NCBI GenBank assembly: GCA_028692275.1
Contig: JAQUXR010000006.1
Location: 1 to 64,000 of the forward strand
Length of the DNA stretch: 64,000 bases
Origin: Frisingicoccus sp009929615
Lineage (GTDB): Bacteria > Bacillota > Clostridia > Lachnospirales > Lachnospiraceae
Direction of reading: 5' to 3'
Of this stretch, positions 1 to 8,354 are shown piece by piece. A model generated the notes under the pieces. It had not been told where the DNA came from, searched no databases, and worked only from the letters and a program-made list of their open reading frames with translations. Within the stretch, counting starts at the first letter, position 1. Every line of letters begins with the position of its first letter. The position numbers and the translations under genes were made by a program.

Positions 1-1
1 G

Positions 2-76
2 GATAAAGTATTCTTGAATCCTGAAAGAGTAGCACAAGATGTGGATAAAGTAGAAAATGAGACGCAAGTTTCATAA
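2..76 (+). CDS. 3' end of an unidentified gene (partial)
   Basis: An open frame enters from the left edge and stops at 74-76. It encodes the last 24 residues of a protein, ending in ENETQVS. The start lies outside the window. The fragment is hydrophilic and carries no motif I recognise. It is followed by AT-rich sequence and the small ORF at 101. With so few residues no function can be proposed, and it could also be chance coding. Confidence 0.35.
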   Translation, partial: DKVFLNPERVAQDVDKVENETQVS

Positions 77-100
77 ACATAAAATAAAAAAATAGGAATT

Positions 101-235
101 GTGACAACAAGCTTGACAAATTCCGTATCAGAATTAACCAAGAAGTTAAATCAATTATTTAAAAAGATTGAATATGGACAGAATTCAGTTTCAGATGAGT
201 TAGGAGAAATTTTCAGTATAGAGGAGAAAAAGTAA
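101..235 (+). CDS. small hypothetical protein, 44 codons
   Basis: A GTG-initiated frame of 44 codons whose TAA stop overlaps the ATG of the next gene by one base (TAATG), which suggests translational coupling. The product is charged, probably helical and soluble, with no transmembrane segment or cysteine (begins MTTSLTNSVSELTKK, ends FSIEEKK). Only a weak AGGA lies in front of the GTG, so the start is uncertain. The coupling to the downstream YdbC-like gene is the main support that it is real. I do not recognise a family. Confidence 0.45.
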   Translation: MTTSLTNSVSELTKKLNQLFKKIEYGQNSVSDELGEIFSIEEKK

Positions 236-453
236 TGGCAGATATTAAGTATGATATTGTAGAAGAAATCGGGGTATTATCCGAAAATGCAAAAGGCTGG
301 AGAAAAGAGATTAATCTTATTAGTTGGAATGGTGCTGCACCAAAGTATGATATTCGTGATTGGTCACCAGAGCATGAAAAAATGGGAAAGGGTACAACCC
401 TGTCTAAAGAAGAAATCACAAAATTAAAGGAAATTCTTGAAATATTAAATTAG
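235..453 (+). CDS. YdbC/PC4-family nucleic-acid-binding protein
   Basis: A 72-residue protein resembling the YdbC family of Firmicutes, a small single-strand nucleic-acid-binding fold related to the transcriptional coactivator p15/PC4. The pattern GWRKEINLISWNG followed by KYDIRDWSPEHEKMGKG is typical: a beta-strand core, a WSP/H turn, then a C-terminal helix (residues about 58-72). Such genes often sit in accessory or plasmid-like regions. It starts at the ATG overlapping the upstream stop and is followed directly by a terminator hairpin. In-cell role unknown; DNA or RNA binding is family knowledge, not shown here. Confidence 0.75.
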   Translation: MADIKYDIVEEIGVLSENAKGWRKEINLISWNGAAPKYDIRDWSPEHEKMGKGTTLSKEEITKLKEILEILN

Positions 454-459
454 AATAAG

Positions 460-492
460 AGCCAGCACTGATTATCAACAGTGTTGGCTTTT
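460..492 (+). terminator. Rho-independent terminator after the YdbC-like gene
   Basis: An 11-bp inverted repeat (AGCCAGCACTG with CAGTGTTGGCT, one G-T pair) with an 8-nt loop, followed by TTTT. It begins seven bases after the stop codon of the YdbC-like gene and separates that gene from the tRNA-like RNA downstream. Confidence 0.8.
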
Positions 493-564
493 GTCATATG
501 TTGGAGGAGAAAGATTAAAAGATAAACGACAGATTAGAATATGTGGATTTGAGAAGAATGAATA

Positions 565-573
565 TGATATAAT
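565..573 (+). promoter_or_regulatory. extended -10 promoter for the tRNA-like RNA
   Basis: The sequence TGATATAAT is a perfect extended -10 element (TG-n-TATAAT). The first base of the tRNA-like RNA at 580 lies seven bases downstream, at the expected initiation distance. No good -35 box is present at 17 bp (a TTGAGA at 549-554 leaves only 13 bp), which is tolerable for an extended -10 promoter. Inferred from sequence only. Confidence 0.55.
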
Positions 574-579
574 AATTAT

Positions 580-651
580 GTAGGGGTGGCGCAGCGGAGA
601 GGCGCAGTGCTGTAATTGGCAAAGGACACCGGTTCGACTCCGGTACCCTAC
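580..651 (+). tRNA. tRNA-like RNA with degenerate anticodon arm (pseudo-tRNA or tRNA mimic)
   Basis: Exactly 72 nt in canonical tRNA layout. Acceptor strands are 580-586 and 645-651 (six pairs and one G-A mismatch). The D arm is GCGC, a 9-nt loop, GCGC (589-605). The T arm is ACCGG, TTCGACT loop, CCGGT (628-644). The conserved D- and T-loop signatures are intact. The anticodon arm is not: the expected stem 607-611 with 619-623 barely pairs, although T33 is in place and the nominal anticodon would be AAT. A shifted 4-bp stem with a 6-nt loop (608-621) is possible. CCA is not encoded. It is therefore not a normal elongator tRNA. It may be a decayed tRNA, an attachment-site relic, or a dedicated tRNA mimic for the helicase gene that starts 35 bases downstream. 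Confidence 0.6.
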
Positions 652-686
652 TACAAATATAAACTTGTATTGGGGAGTGGAAGTTT

Positions 687-3600
687 ATGGGGTATACGGA
701 AGACAAAATTGGGACAAATAGAACATTTCAGGGGCTTCATTTCAAAGTTACAATTCCAGAAATTGTTGAATTTCCTAATCGATTAGAATTGCATTATAGT
801 TTTATTTACACACAGACAGGTGTGAAGATAGATACCTTATTAGAGAAGTGTGAGATAAAGGACCGCTTAAATCATCTTCAAGCTTCATTTACAGAGCATA
901 TTCTATTTACGCAGGGAAAGAGAGAAAAAGCAGTTATTAATTTTGAACAAGGAAATAAAAAAATCTTTCTTGCGGACAGTAAAATAGAATTCACATATTT
1001 GTGTAGTAATAAAAAGAGAGTTATCATTTCTTATATGGTAGATTATTCGCATAATCTGATGCTTAAAGAAATCTCGAGTTATGGAATAGCAGATATTGCA
1101 TATAGCAAAATGCTTGCGATTATGAATGGCTTGAACAATACTAGCAGGAAAGCAGAGAAGGATGAAGAAGATACAGAAGTCTATTCAGCCACTGTTATTC
1201 AAGAGTACTCGGATGCTCTTCGACATGAAATTCTATTCTTAAAGCAGGGTAAAGGTAAAAAATATAAAATTGTAAATGGTGTAAAAATAAATATGGATAA
1301 AGGAATTTTTACATATTTGTTTGAGTTAGAAACCGAGTTGCATTTGCCGGATGATGCACCGGTTGTTGTTGATACAACAAATGGCATTCATGCAGTCGGT
1401 ACTGTTTTGACTTGTGAAGATTTTCAGATAATATTACTGGTTGACAGCGATATGGGAGAGTCGGTTTTTGCGGCCTATCTTATGGTTGAACCGTGGAAGT
1501 TATTAGAGGCGTTGAATGAACACATAACTTCCCTGAAACCCAATATTAATAGATTAGCTATTAAACTCATAGAAGAGGGCCCAAGACTTGCAACAAACCG
1601 CGAGCTTGAAAAGATACCAAAAGGGCAGGAGGAAGTATTTAATCAGCTTAAACACAATGATATTGTTGCTGTTTGGGGGCCGCCTGGAACAGGGAAAACC
1701 TATACAATGTCTCAAATAGCAATTAATTATTTAAGGCAAGGCAAGACGATTTTAATTGTTTCTCACAGTAATGTATCTGTGGATGGTGTTATAAAAAAAG
1801 TGGTGGATATGGCTGGTCAGGAGATGAAGTCTTATCTGACAAGAGGATGGATTCTTAGATGTGGTTATGTAAGGGATGATGAATTGGCTAAACATCCCTA
1901 CGCAACTTCATTTAATTATACTCTTAGCAAATGTCCGGAATATGCCTCGGAATTAGAGGAGCTGACAAAGAAGCGTGAAACACTGCGGGCAAAAAAGCAG
2001 ACACGTACTGCGGCTTATGATGAGACGGAAAAGAGAATAAAAAAAGTGCGTGAGCAGATTCGCAAAGAAGAGCGTCAGTATGTGAAGAATGCGCGGCTAT
2101 TGGGAACAACGATTTCAAAGGTGACAATTGATTCGTCTTTTGATAAACGTAGATTTGATGTAGTTATGTTTGATGAGGTATCGATGGCTTATGTTCCGCA
2201 GATAATAACAGCAGCGGCACTTGCTTCGGAAAAGTTTGTATGTGTTGGAGACTTTAGACAGTTGCCGCCAATTTCCCAGAGCCCTGCTTCTAAATTGCTG
2301 CAAAATGATATATTTTCATATTTGAAAATAGTTGATGCGATGGGCGAGATATATTGGCATCCTTGGCTGGTTATGCTAAATGAGCAGCGACGGATGCATC
2401 CGGATATTTCAAAATTTCCTAATAAATTTATTTATAAAAATCTGTTAAAGAATCATCCATCAGTTGAGCATTGCCATGATGAGATTATTAAATCTGACCC
2501 ATTATCGGGTGAAGCCTTAAATCTGATTGATTTGGCAGGTTCCTATTGTGCAGCAGATAAAAACACAGACGGCTCAAGGTTTAATATTCTGAGTGCAGTT
2601 GTTTCCTTTTCCACGGCTGTGTCTGCAGAAAAGAATGAAGGTACTAGCGTAGGAATTATAGCACCTTATGCGGCGCAGGCTCGATTGATACGTGCAATGA
2701 TTAGGGATTATTATGAACATGGCACAACCACAGTGAGTTGTGCGACTGTGCATCAGTTTCAGGGTTCTGAATCCGATGTCTTGATTTTTGATGCAGTGGA
2801 AAGTTATCCGAAAAGCGCTGTGGGATTTTTGATGGGGAAGGATTTGAATCAGGTAAGCAGACTGATTAATGTAGCGATTACAAGAGCAAGAGGAAAACTA
2901 ATAACCGTTGCAAATGCTAGGTTCTGGGAAAATGTATTTAAGGGAACAAATCATATTTTTTATAAGTTATTAGGTCATATTCAAAATGGGCATAGAGTAA
3001 TCAGTCAAAAAGACAAGACCTTACAACCATACATAGATTCAATTAATCCAAACAGAATGATTCGGATTTTCACAGATGAATCAGAGGCAATAAATGCATT
3101 AAAAAAAGATATGGCGAAAGCATCGGGAATAGTTCTTGTATCTATTCCAGATGGGGAATTAAAAGAATCTGCAAAAATGATTTTGGACCTTCTTTTAGCA
3201 GCTGAACGTAAAGGTGTAGAGATATTGATGAAATCAAATGATTACACAAATCTTCCGGTAACCTGGAAAAGATACTGCTGGGAAACGGAAAATGCTGTTT
3301 TTCCTCTTATTGTTATTGATGATGAGATTGTGTGGTATGGTCTTCCAACATCCAGGATGAAATTCAAGGCAGATAAGACGACATCGTATATTACAGTAAT
3401 GCATGCTATGGTGCGGATTAAAGGTAAGAATACGGTTGAAATGATAAAAGCTCTAACGGATATAGAAATGATAGAAGAAGGCATTAATAAGAAGCAGATA
3501 AGTGTTAAAAAAAAAAGCCTTCAAGTGGCCAAGAAGGACAGGAGTAACAAGCAGGAACATTCTATTGCCATATCACAGGGCTTGGCAGCCTTTATTGAGA

Positions 3601-3857
3601 AAAAAGAAGTATGTACAGAATGTGGAAGTCATATGGTTTTGTCCAAGAACCAAAGAGGAACGGCATATTTGAGATGTTCGAATAGGGCGTGTAAACATAT
3701 GGAATATTTAACACCAGAATTGATGAACGAATATATTTCTTCAAATCATGTTGGCTGTCCAAGACACGATGGTGGAATAATTAAAGGACTATTAGGAAAA
3801 TATGGCCCATGTATTCGGTGCAGTAGTGGACATTTTATGAAACCAGAAGAAATCTAG
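687..3857 (+). CDS. large SF1 helicase (UPF1/DNA2-like) with PLD-like region and C-terminal zinc fingers
   Basis: 1056 residues. An N-terminal region of about 300 residues matches nothing I know. The SF1 helicase core then follows: Walker A GPPGTGKT at 331-338, motif II with D496-E497 (MFDEVS), motif III (GDFRQLPP), an R-rich motif (NEQRRMHP), motif V (HQFQGSESDV) and motif VI (NVAITRARG). Near residues 800-910 is a segment like the PLD-type module of helicase-PLD proteins (IVIDDEIVWYG), but the catalytic H and K of the HxK motif are not visible. The end has cysteine pairs of topoisomerase-type zinc fingers (CTECGSH, RCSNRACKH, CIRCSSGH). The ATG is preceded by GGGGAG. It probably acts on DNA or RNA in the cytoplasm. 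Location beside a tRNA-like RNA in an AT-rich accessory region suggests, but does not prove, a defence role. Confidence 0.85.
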   Translation: MGYTEDKIGTNRTFQGLHFKVTIPEIVEFPNRLELHYSFIYTQTGVKIDTLLEKCEIKDRLNHLQASFTEHILFTQGKREKAVINFEQGNKKIFLADSKIEFTYLCSNKKRVIISYMVDYSHNLMLKEISSYGIADIAYSKMLAIMNGLNNTSRKAEKDEEDTEVYSATVIQEYSDALRHEILFLKQGKGKKYKIVNGVKINMDKGIFTYLFELETELHLPDDAPVVVDTTNGIHAVGTVLTCEDFQIILLVDSDMGESVFAAYLMVEPWKLLEALNEHITSLKPNINRLAIKLIEEGPRLATNRELEKIPKGQEEVFNQLKHNDIVAVWGPPGTGKTYTMSQIAINYLRQGKTILIVSHSNVSVDGVIKKVVDMAGQEMKSYLTRGWILRCGYVRDDELAKHPYATSFNYTLSKCPEYASELEELTKKRETLRAKKQTRTAAYDETEKRIKKVREQIRKEERQYVKNARLLGTTISKVTIDSSFDKRRFDVVMFDEVSMAYVPQIITAAALASEKFVCVGDFRQLPPISQSPASKLLQNDIFSYLKIVDAMGEIYWHPWLVMLNEQRRMHPDISKFPNKFIYKNLLKNHPSVEHCHDEIIKSDPLSGEALNLIDLAGSYCAADKNTDGSRFNILSAVVSFSTAVSAEKNEGTSVGIIAPYAAQARLIRAMIRDYYEHGTTTVSCATVHQFQGSESDVLIFDAVESYPKSAVGFLMGKDLNQVSRLINVAITRARGKLITVANARFWENVFKGTNHIFYKLLGHIQNGHRVISQKDKTLQPYIDSINPNRMIRIFTDESEAINALKKDMAKASGIVLVSIPDGELKESAKMILDLLLAAERKGVEILMKSNDYTNLPVTWKRYCWETENAVFPLIVIDDEIVWYGLPTSRMKFKADKTTSYITVMHAMVRIKGKNTVEMIKALTDIEMIEEGINKKQISVKKKSLQVAKKDRSNKQEHSIAISQGLAAFIEKKEVCTECGSHMVLSKNQRGTAYLRCSNRACKHMEYLTPELMNEYISSNHVGCPRHDGGIIKGLLGKYGPCIRCSSGHFMKPEEI

Positions 3858-3972
3858 GAGGCAACCTTTGGATTTAGCAGATATAACCCAACGATTAAGC
3901 GGAAAGAGTATAGATGTGGGCGCGTGGACTTACGACGATATAGAATTTAAAGAGGAAAGAGAGGCGTTTACT

Positions 3973-4512
3973 ATGTCCAACAATTTAACAACCGAGCGTT
4001 TAATTCTCAGGCCCTGGCTGGAATCCGATGCGGGGGACTTATATACATATGCGAAGGACCCGCTTGTAGGTCCGATTGCAGGATGGCCGCCCCACACAAG
4101 TGTGGAGAACAGCCTGGAGATTATCCGGAATGTTCTGGCGGTGCCGGAGACCTATGCCGTTTGCCGGAAAGAAGATAACAGGGCTATTGGAAGTATCGGT
4201 CTGATGGTAGGAAAAGCCAGTAATCTGGACCTTCCGGAGACAGAAGGCGAGATTGGCTACTGGGTCGGAGTGCCATTTTGGGGCAGAGGTTATATTCCGG
4301 AGGCGACAGAAGAACTTATTCGCCATGGTTTTGAAGATTTGAATTTAGAGAAATTATGGTGTGGTTATTTTGATGGGAATACAAAATCTAAGCGGGTACA
4401 GGAGAAATGTCATTTCAAATATCACCATACCAATGAAAATGTTTATTGGGCATTAATGGACGATATTCGAACAGAGCATATCACCTGTTTAGCAAGAGAA
4501 GCGTGGAAATAA
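3973..4512 (+). CDS. GNAT acetyltransferase, RimJ/RimL type
   Basis: 179 residues with the opening TTERLILRPWLESDA typical of RimJ/RimL-like N-acetyltransferases, then EGEIGYWVGVPFWGRGY (acetyl-CoA binding region) and the end strand LWCGYFDGN-KSKRVQEKCHF. Such enzymes transfer acetyl groups from acetyl-CoA to protein N-termini or small amines; the substrate is unknown. I start at the ATG at 3973, where the family begins. The same frame is open back to a TTG at 3868 with an excellent AGGAGG in front, which would add 35 residues unlike the family. Convergent with the LysR gene, which ends 22 bases away. Confidence 0.8.
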   Translation: MSNNLTTERLILRPWLESDAGDLYTYAKDPLVGPIAGWPPHTSVENSLEIIRNVLAVPETYAVCRKEDNRAIGSIGLMVGKASNLDLPETEGEIGYWVGVPFWGRGYIPEATEELIRHGFEDLNLEKLWCGYFDGNTKSKRVQEKCHFKYHHTNENVYWALMDDIRTEHITCLAREAWK

Positions 4513-4533
4513 AAGAGTATCTCTGATGCCGGT

Positions 4534-5445
4534 TTATTTATTGAAAAAAAGATGTTTATCATCGGGTAGCTGCATTTTCTTTGCGGCATCGATGAAATTC
4601 AACATTTGGGAATTGACCGGATTATTTTTATTGTAGCAGAGGTAAAAATATCGCTTCATGGAAATGCCTTCGAGATGGCAGACCTGGATTTCGCCTTTTT
4701 CGACGAACTCCTCGATGCATCGGAAGGAAAGGACACCGAGGCCCATGTTGTGGCGAACGGCATCAATGATGGCTGTGCCGCTGCTGCATTCCCATTTGGT
4801 CTGGAAAGGAATGTGATGGGTCAGCATAATATTTTCAAAAATAGCCCGGGTGCCGCTGCCGCGTTCACGCATAATGAAAGTTTGGTTATGCAGGTCTTCA
4901 ACGGTTATGGTATCCAAAGCGGCGAGAGGATGTTCTTTGCCACAGAAAAGGCATAGGTAATCATCAATGATAGGGTCGGTCACAATCTCTTCCCGGGTGA
5001 TAATGCCTTCGACAAGGGCAATATCCAGTTCGTTATGTATCATGCGGTGTTCAATCATCCGTGTATTATCAATAAAAACAGAGATATCAAGGTCCGGATA
5101 ATCCTTCATCAGAGTTTCGGCCAATGTGCTGATAAGGGTATTTCCAACGGTAAGGGTTGCACCGATGCGTAATGGCCGTTTGGAATGTATATTTTTCATG
5201 TTCTGTTCTAAGTTTGTATGAATCGCAATAATCTGCTGGGCACTGGATAAAAAAGTCTGACCGGCAGGGGTGATTTTCAATTCTTTGGGCTGGCGTTCAA
5301 ATAGAAGTAAGCCGTACTCTTCTTCGAGGTCAGAGATAATCTGACTGACCGTTGGCTGGGAGACATAGAGCTTCCTGGCGGCTTCACTCATTTTCTTATA
5401 TTCAGCAACAGCAATAAAGGTTTTTAATTGTTTTAAAGTAGCCAT
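4534..5445 (-). CDS. LysR-family transcriptional regulator
   Basis: 303 residues with an N-terminal winged helix-turn-helix (residues 1-60, including SEAARKLYVSQPTVSQIISD) and a LysR substrate-binding domain (about 90-295). It lies divergent from the CoA-disulfide-reductase-like and sulfite-reductase-like genes, with 119 bases between start codons. By analogy with CysL/CysB-like regulators it probably senses a sulfur metabolite and controls those two genes. The start ATG has GGAGG six bases upstream. An interrupted inverted repeat in the shared intergenic region is a candidate operator. Effector not deducible from sequence. Confidence 0.9.
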   Translation of the reverse strand: MATLKQLKTFIAVAEYKKMSEAARKLYVSQPTVSQIISDLEEEYGLLLFERQPKELKITPAGQTFLSSAQQIIAIHTNLEQNMKNIHSKRPLRIGATLTVGNTLISTLAETLMKDYPDLDISVFIDNTRMIEHRMIHNELDIALVEGIITREEIVTDPIIDDYLCLFCGKEHPLAALDTITVEDLHNQTFIMRERGSGTRAIFENIMLTHHIPFQTKWECSSGTAIIDAVRHNMGLGVLSFRCIEEFVEKGEIQVCHLEGISMKRYFYLCYNKNNPVNSQMLNFIDAAKKMQLPDDKHLFFNK

Positions 5446-5465
5446 AAATCCTCCATTTCGACATA

Positions 5466-5483
5466 TATAGGGAAAATTCTATA
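5466..5483. promoter_or_regulatory. candidate LysR operator
   Basis: Inverted repeat TATAG, eight bases, CTATA in the divergent LysR / flavoprotein intergenic region, about 20 bases from the LysR start. Its size and AT character fit the interrupted dyads (T-N11-A type) bound by LysR proteins. Inferred from position and symmetry only. Confidence 0.4.
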
Positions 5484-5564
5484 CCTATGTTCTGATATTA
5501 CTATTTTACGAGTAAAGATGCAAGTGTTAAGATTAAAGTAGTGTGAAAAATACGGAGGTAGATC

Positions 5565-7187
5565 ATGAAAGTATTAGTGCTCGGGGGAGTTGCCGCAGGA
5601 ACCAAGGTTGCTGCAAAGTTAATGCGTGAAGACCAAAGTAATGAAGTCCTGGTCCTGAACAAAGGAAAAGATATTTCTTATGCAGGATGTGGACTGCCTT
5701 ATTATGTAGGACATGTTATTGAAGATAAAGAAGAGTTGATTGTCAATACACCGGCTCAGTATGAAAAGCTGACAGGTGTTAAGGTGTTGACGGAAACAGA
5801 AGCAGTAAAGGTAGATGTTCAGGCGAAAACAGTGACAGCAAAGGCAGTTGTAAGTGGTGAAGAAAGGGTTTATTCTTATGACAAGCTGGTTATTTCTGTT
5901 GGAGCTAGTCCAGTGAAGCCGCCAATTGAAGGAATGAATTTAGAAAATGTATTCTTTGTGAGGACACCGGCGGATGCCATTTCGATTCGTGAAGTTGTAG
6001 ATAGTGGGAATGTGAAAAAAGCTGTGGTTGTCGGTGCGGGCTATATCGGACTTGAGATTGCAGAAAATCTGTTGTTACAGGGTGTCCGGCCGGTTGTATT
6101 GGATATGGCACCTCAGGTACTGCCGGGATTTGACATGGAAATGGCAGCCTATGTTGAGGATAAATTAGGGGATGCAGGAATTCCTGTGGTTACGGGCGTA
6201 AAGGTCACCGGACTTGAGGGAAACGGCAAGGTTGAGAAAGTTCTTACAGATAAGAGGGCTTATAAAACCAATATGGTTATTATGAGTGCAGGCATTCGTC
6301 CAAATACGGAATTTTTAGAGGGAATCGGACTTGAGATGTTCAAGGGAACGATTCTCACCGATGAATTTGGACAGACCAATATTCAGGATGTCTATGCGGC
6401 AGGAGATTGTGCTATGGTACATCATGCAGTGACGGGCAAAGCCGCCTGGTCACCAATGGGTTCCACGGCAAATATGGCAGGCCGTCTGATTGCGCAGAAT
6501 ATGAGTGGAAAAAGTATCGAGTACAGAGGAACTCTTGGAACAGCCGTTTGCAAGCTGCCGGGAATCAATGTCGGAAGAACCGGACTGACACAGGAGCAGG
6601 CAGAGGCTGAAGGTTTCGAGCCAGTCAGTGTCCTTACGGTGCTTGACGATAAGGCTCATTATATGCCTGGGGCAGGAAATTTTATTATTAAGATGATTGC
6701 GGACCGCAGTTCATTGAGATTGTTAGGTGTGCAGGTGATAGGTGCCGGAGCCGTGGATAAAGTAGTTGATATTGCAGTAACAGGCATTATGCTGAAAGGA
6801 ACATTGACGGATTTGGCAGATATGGACCTTGCTTATGCACCGCCATTTTCAACTGCAATTCATCCGTTTGTACACGCGTTAAATGTTTTAAGGAATAAGA
6901 TTGATGGAACGCTGGAAAGTATGACCCCTGCAGAATATGCCGCCGGAGCTACAAAAGGCTATAAAGTGGTGGATACATGTAAGGCGGCATCCATTGAAGG
7001 TGCGCCATTTGTCGAATTGACAACAGTGGATGGACCAATTGATGGACTGGAGTTAGAAGATAATATTCTGTTGGTTTGTAACCGGGGAAGAAAAGCTTAT
7101 CTTTTGCAGAACCGCATGAAATCCTATGGCTATAAGCATACAAAGGTATTAGAGGGCGGAATTGCATTTAATAACGTTGAAGTATAG
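5565..7187 (+). CDS. CoA-disulfide reductase-like FAD oxidoreductase with C-terminal rhodanese-like tail
   Basis: 540 residues. An N-terminal FAD Rossmann motif (GGVAAGTKVAAKL), the single redox cysteine C42 in SYAGCGLPYYVG, a central NAD(P)H-binding motif (VVGAGYIGLEIAENL), a second FAD motif (VYAAGDCAMV) and a C-terminal dimerisation domain. This is the architecture of the CoA-disulfide reductase / NADH oxidase / polysulfide reductase family. About 90 extra C-terminal residues resemble a rhodanese domain with candidate sulfur-carrier cysteine C505 (VCNRGRKA), like the fused CoADR-RHD proteins, though shorter. The next gene is sulfite-reductase-like and co-directional with a 30-bp gap. Likely cytoplasmic sulfur or persulfide reduction; exact substrate unknown. 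Confidence 0.88.
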   Translation: MKVLVLGGVAAGTKVAAKLMREDQSNEVLVLNKGKDISYAGCGLPYYVGHVIEDKEELIVNTPAQYEKLTGVKVLTETEAVKVDVQAKTVTAKAVVSGEERVYSYDKLVISVGASPVKPPIEGMNLENVFFVRTPADAISIREVVDSGNVKKAVVVGAGYIGLEIAENLLLQGVRPVVLDMAPQVLPGFDMEMAAYVEDKLGDAGIPVVTGVKVTGLEGNGKVEKVLTDKRAYKTNMVIMSAGIRPNTEFLEGIGLEMFKGTILTDEFGQTNIQDVYAAGDCAMVHHAVTGKAAWSPMGSTANMAGRLIAQNMSGKSIEYRGTLGTAVCKLPGINVGRTGLTQEQAEAEGFEPVSVLTVLDDKAHYMPGAGNFIIKMIADRSSLRLLGVQVIGAGAVDKVVDIAVTGIMLKGTLTDLADMDLAYAPPFSTAIHPFVHALNVLRNKIDGTLESMTPAEYAAGATKGYKVVDTCKAASIEGAPFVELTTVDGPIDGLELEDNILLVCNRGRKAYLLQNRMKSYGYKHTKVLEGGIAFNNVEV

Positions 7188-7217
7188 GGATATGCTAGGA
7201 AAGGGAGGAAACATAGT

Positions 7218-8168
7218 ATGGCATGTACAATTAAACCGGAAGAAGTAAAAAGAGTTAAAGGGCAGGGATTTTTGAATAACAAAGGGACAAATCTTTTCAG
7301 TGCCCGGGTTATTACAGTGAATGGAAAACTTTCTGTTGAGCAGACGAGGACCATTGCAGAAGCTGCAGAAAAATTTGGTAATGGCGATGTATTATTTACA
7401 ACCCGTCTCACCATTGAAGTCAGAGGTATTCCTTTTGAAAATATTGTTCCATTTCAGGAATTTATAGCAAAAGCAGGTCTTGAGACCGGTGGAACAGGTT
7501 CCGTTGTGCGTCCGGTTGTTTCTTGTAAAGGAACAACATGCCAGTATGGTTTATATGATACGTATCAATTATCGGAAAAGATTCACGAACGTTTTTACAA
7601 AAGCTACCATATGGTAAAACTTCCACATAAATTTAAAATTGCAACCGGAGGATGTCCAAACAACTGTGTCAAACCGGATTTGAATGACCTTGGAATTGTT
7701 GGACAGCTGGTTCCGAATTTCGATGAAGATATGTGTAACGGCTGTAAAAAATGTCAGGTGGAAGCAGCCTGCCCAATGAAAGCTGCAAAAGTTGAAGATG
7801 GCATCTTAAATATCGATAAAGATATTTGTAATAACTGTGGACGCTGCATTGGGGTCTGTCCATTTGATGCTATTGAAGATGGAACTCCGGGATTTATTAT
7901 TTATATCGGTGGAAGATGGGGCAAGCATGCTGCAGTTGCTAAACCATTATCGAAGGTATTTACATCTGAGGAAGAAATGCTGGATACGGTAGAAGCTGCC
8001 ATTCTTTTCTTCCGTGAGCAGGGGAAAACAGGGGAACGTTTTTCAGAGACCATCGAAAGACTTGGCTTTGAAGTCGTAGAAAAGGAACTCCTTTCCAGAG
8101 ATATTTTGAATAGAAAACAGGAAATTATTGATGCCCAGCTGCATGTTGTGGGTGGAGCAACCTGCTAA
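7218..8168 (+). CDS. sulfite reductase-like siroheme/4Fe-4S protein with ferredoxin insert
   Basis: 316 residues with the N-terminal nitrite/sulfite reductase ferredoxin-like half, the siroheme/4Fe-4S cysteine set (CKGTTC, CX5C, then GGCPNNCVK, CX3C) and an inserted two-cluster ferredoxin module (CNGCKKC...CP and CNNCGRCIGVCP). This resembles AsrC and other single-subunit dissimilatory-type sulfite reductases. It could reduce sulfite to sulfide using electrons delivered through the ferredoxin module. It has a GGGAGG ribosome site and is the last gene of the LysR-controlled pair, closed by a strong terminator. No asrA/asrB partners are adjacent, so the electron donor is unclear; the upstream flavoprotein is a possible candidate. 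Confidence 0.85.
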   Translation: MACTIKPEEVKRVKGQGFLNNKGTNLFSARVITVNGKLSVEQTRTIAEAAEKFGNGDVLFTTRLTIEVRGIPFENIVPFQEFIAKAGLETGGTGSVVRPVVSCKGTTCQYGLYDTYQLSEKIHERFYKSYHMVKLPHKFKIATGGCPNNCVKPDLNDLGIVGQLVPNFDEDMCNGCKKCQVEAACPMKAAKVEDGILNIDKDICNNCGRCIGVCPFDAIEDGTPGFIIYIGGRWGKHAAVAKPLSKVFTSEEEMLDTVEAAILFFREQGKTGERFSETIERLGFEVVEKELLSRDILNRKQEIIDAQLHVVGGATC

Positions 8169-8186
8169 GCATTTTAAAAAATTAGG

Positions 8187-8239
8187 GACTATCATATTCG
8201 TAGAAAATAAAAATTCTACGGCTGTGATAGTCTTTTTTT
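8187..8239 (+). terminator. terminator after the sulfite-reductase-like gene
   Basis: Two-tier hairpin: outer arms GACTATCA and TGATAGTC, inner arms CGTAGAA and TTCTACG, then seven T. It begins 18 bases after the stop codon. Confidence 0.85.
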
Positions 8240-8354
8240 GGTGCTAAAAAGGCGATAAATATCTAAAAAAAGGTGGGCCAAGGTCTGCTCTGTCCAGCAT
8301 AATGGACTGTAAAGGGATTATATTAGGGGTATCAAAGATATGGAGGTATTTATT

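Noticed and set aside
580..651. Normal tRNA-Ile (AAT anticodon)
   Set aside because: T33 and the arm spacing fit, but the anticodon stem does not pair and AAT is not a usual bacterial isoleucine anticodon.
1199..3484. Several minus-strand open frames of 60-80 codons inside the helicase gene
   Set aside because: They lack ribosome sites and family features and mirror the coding strand.
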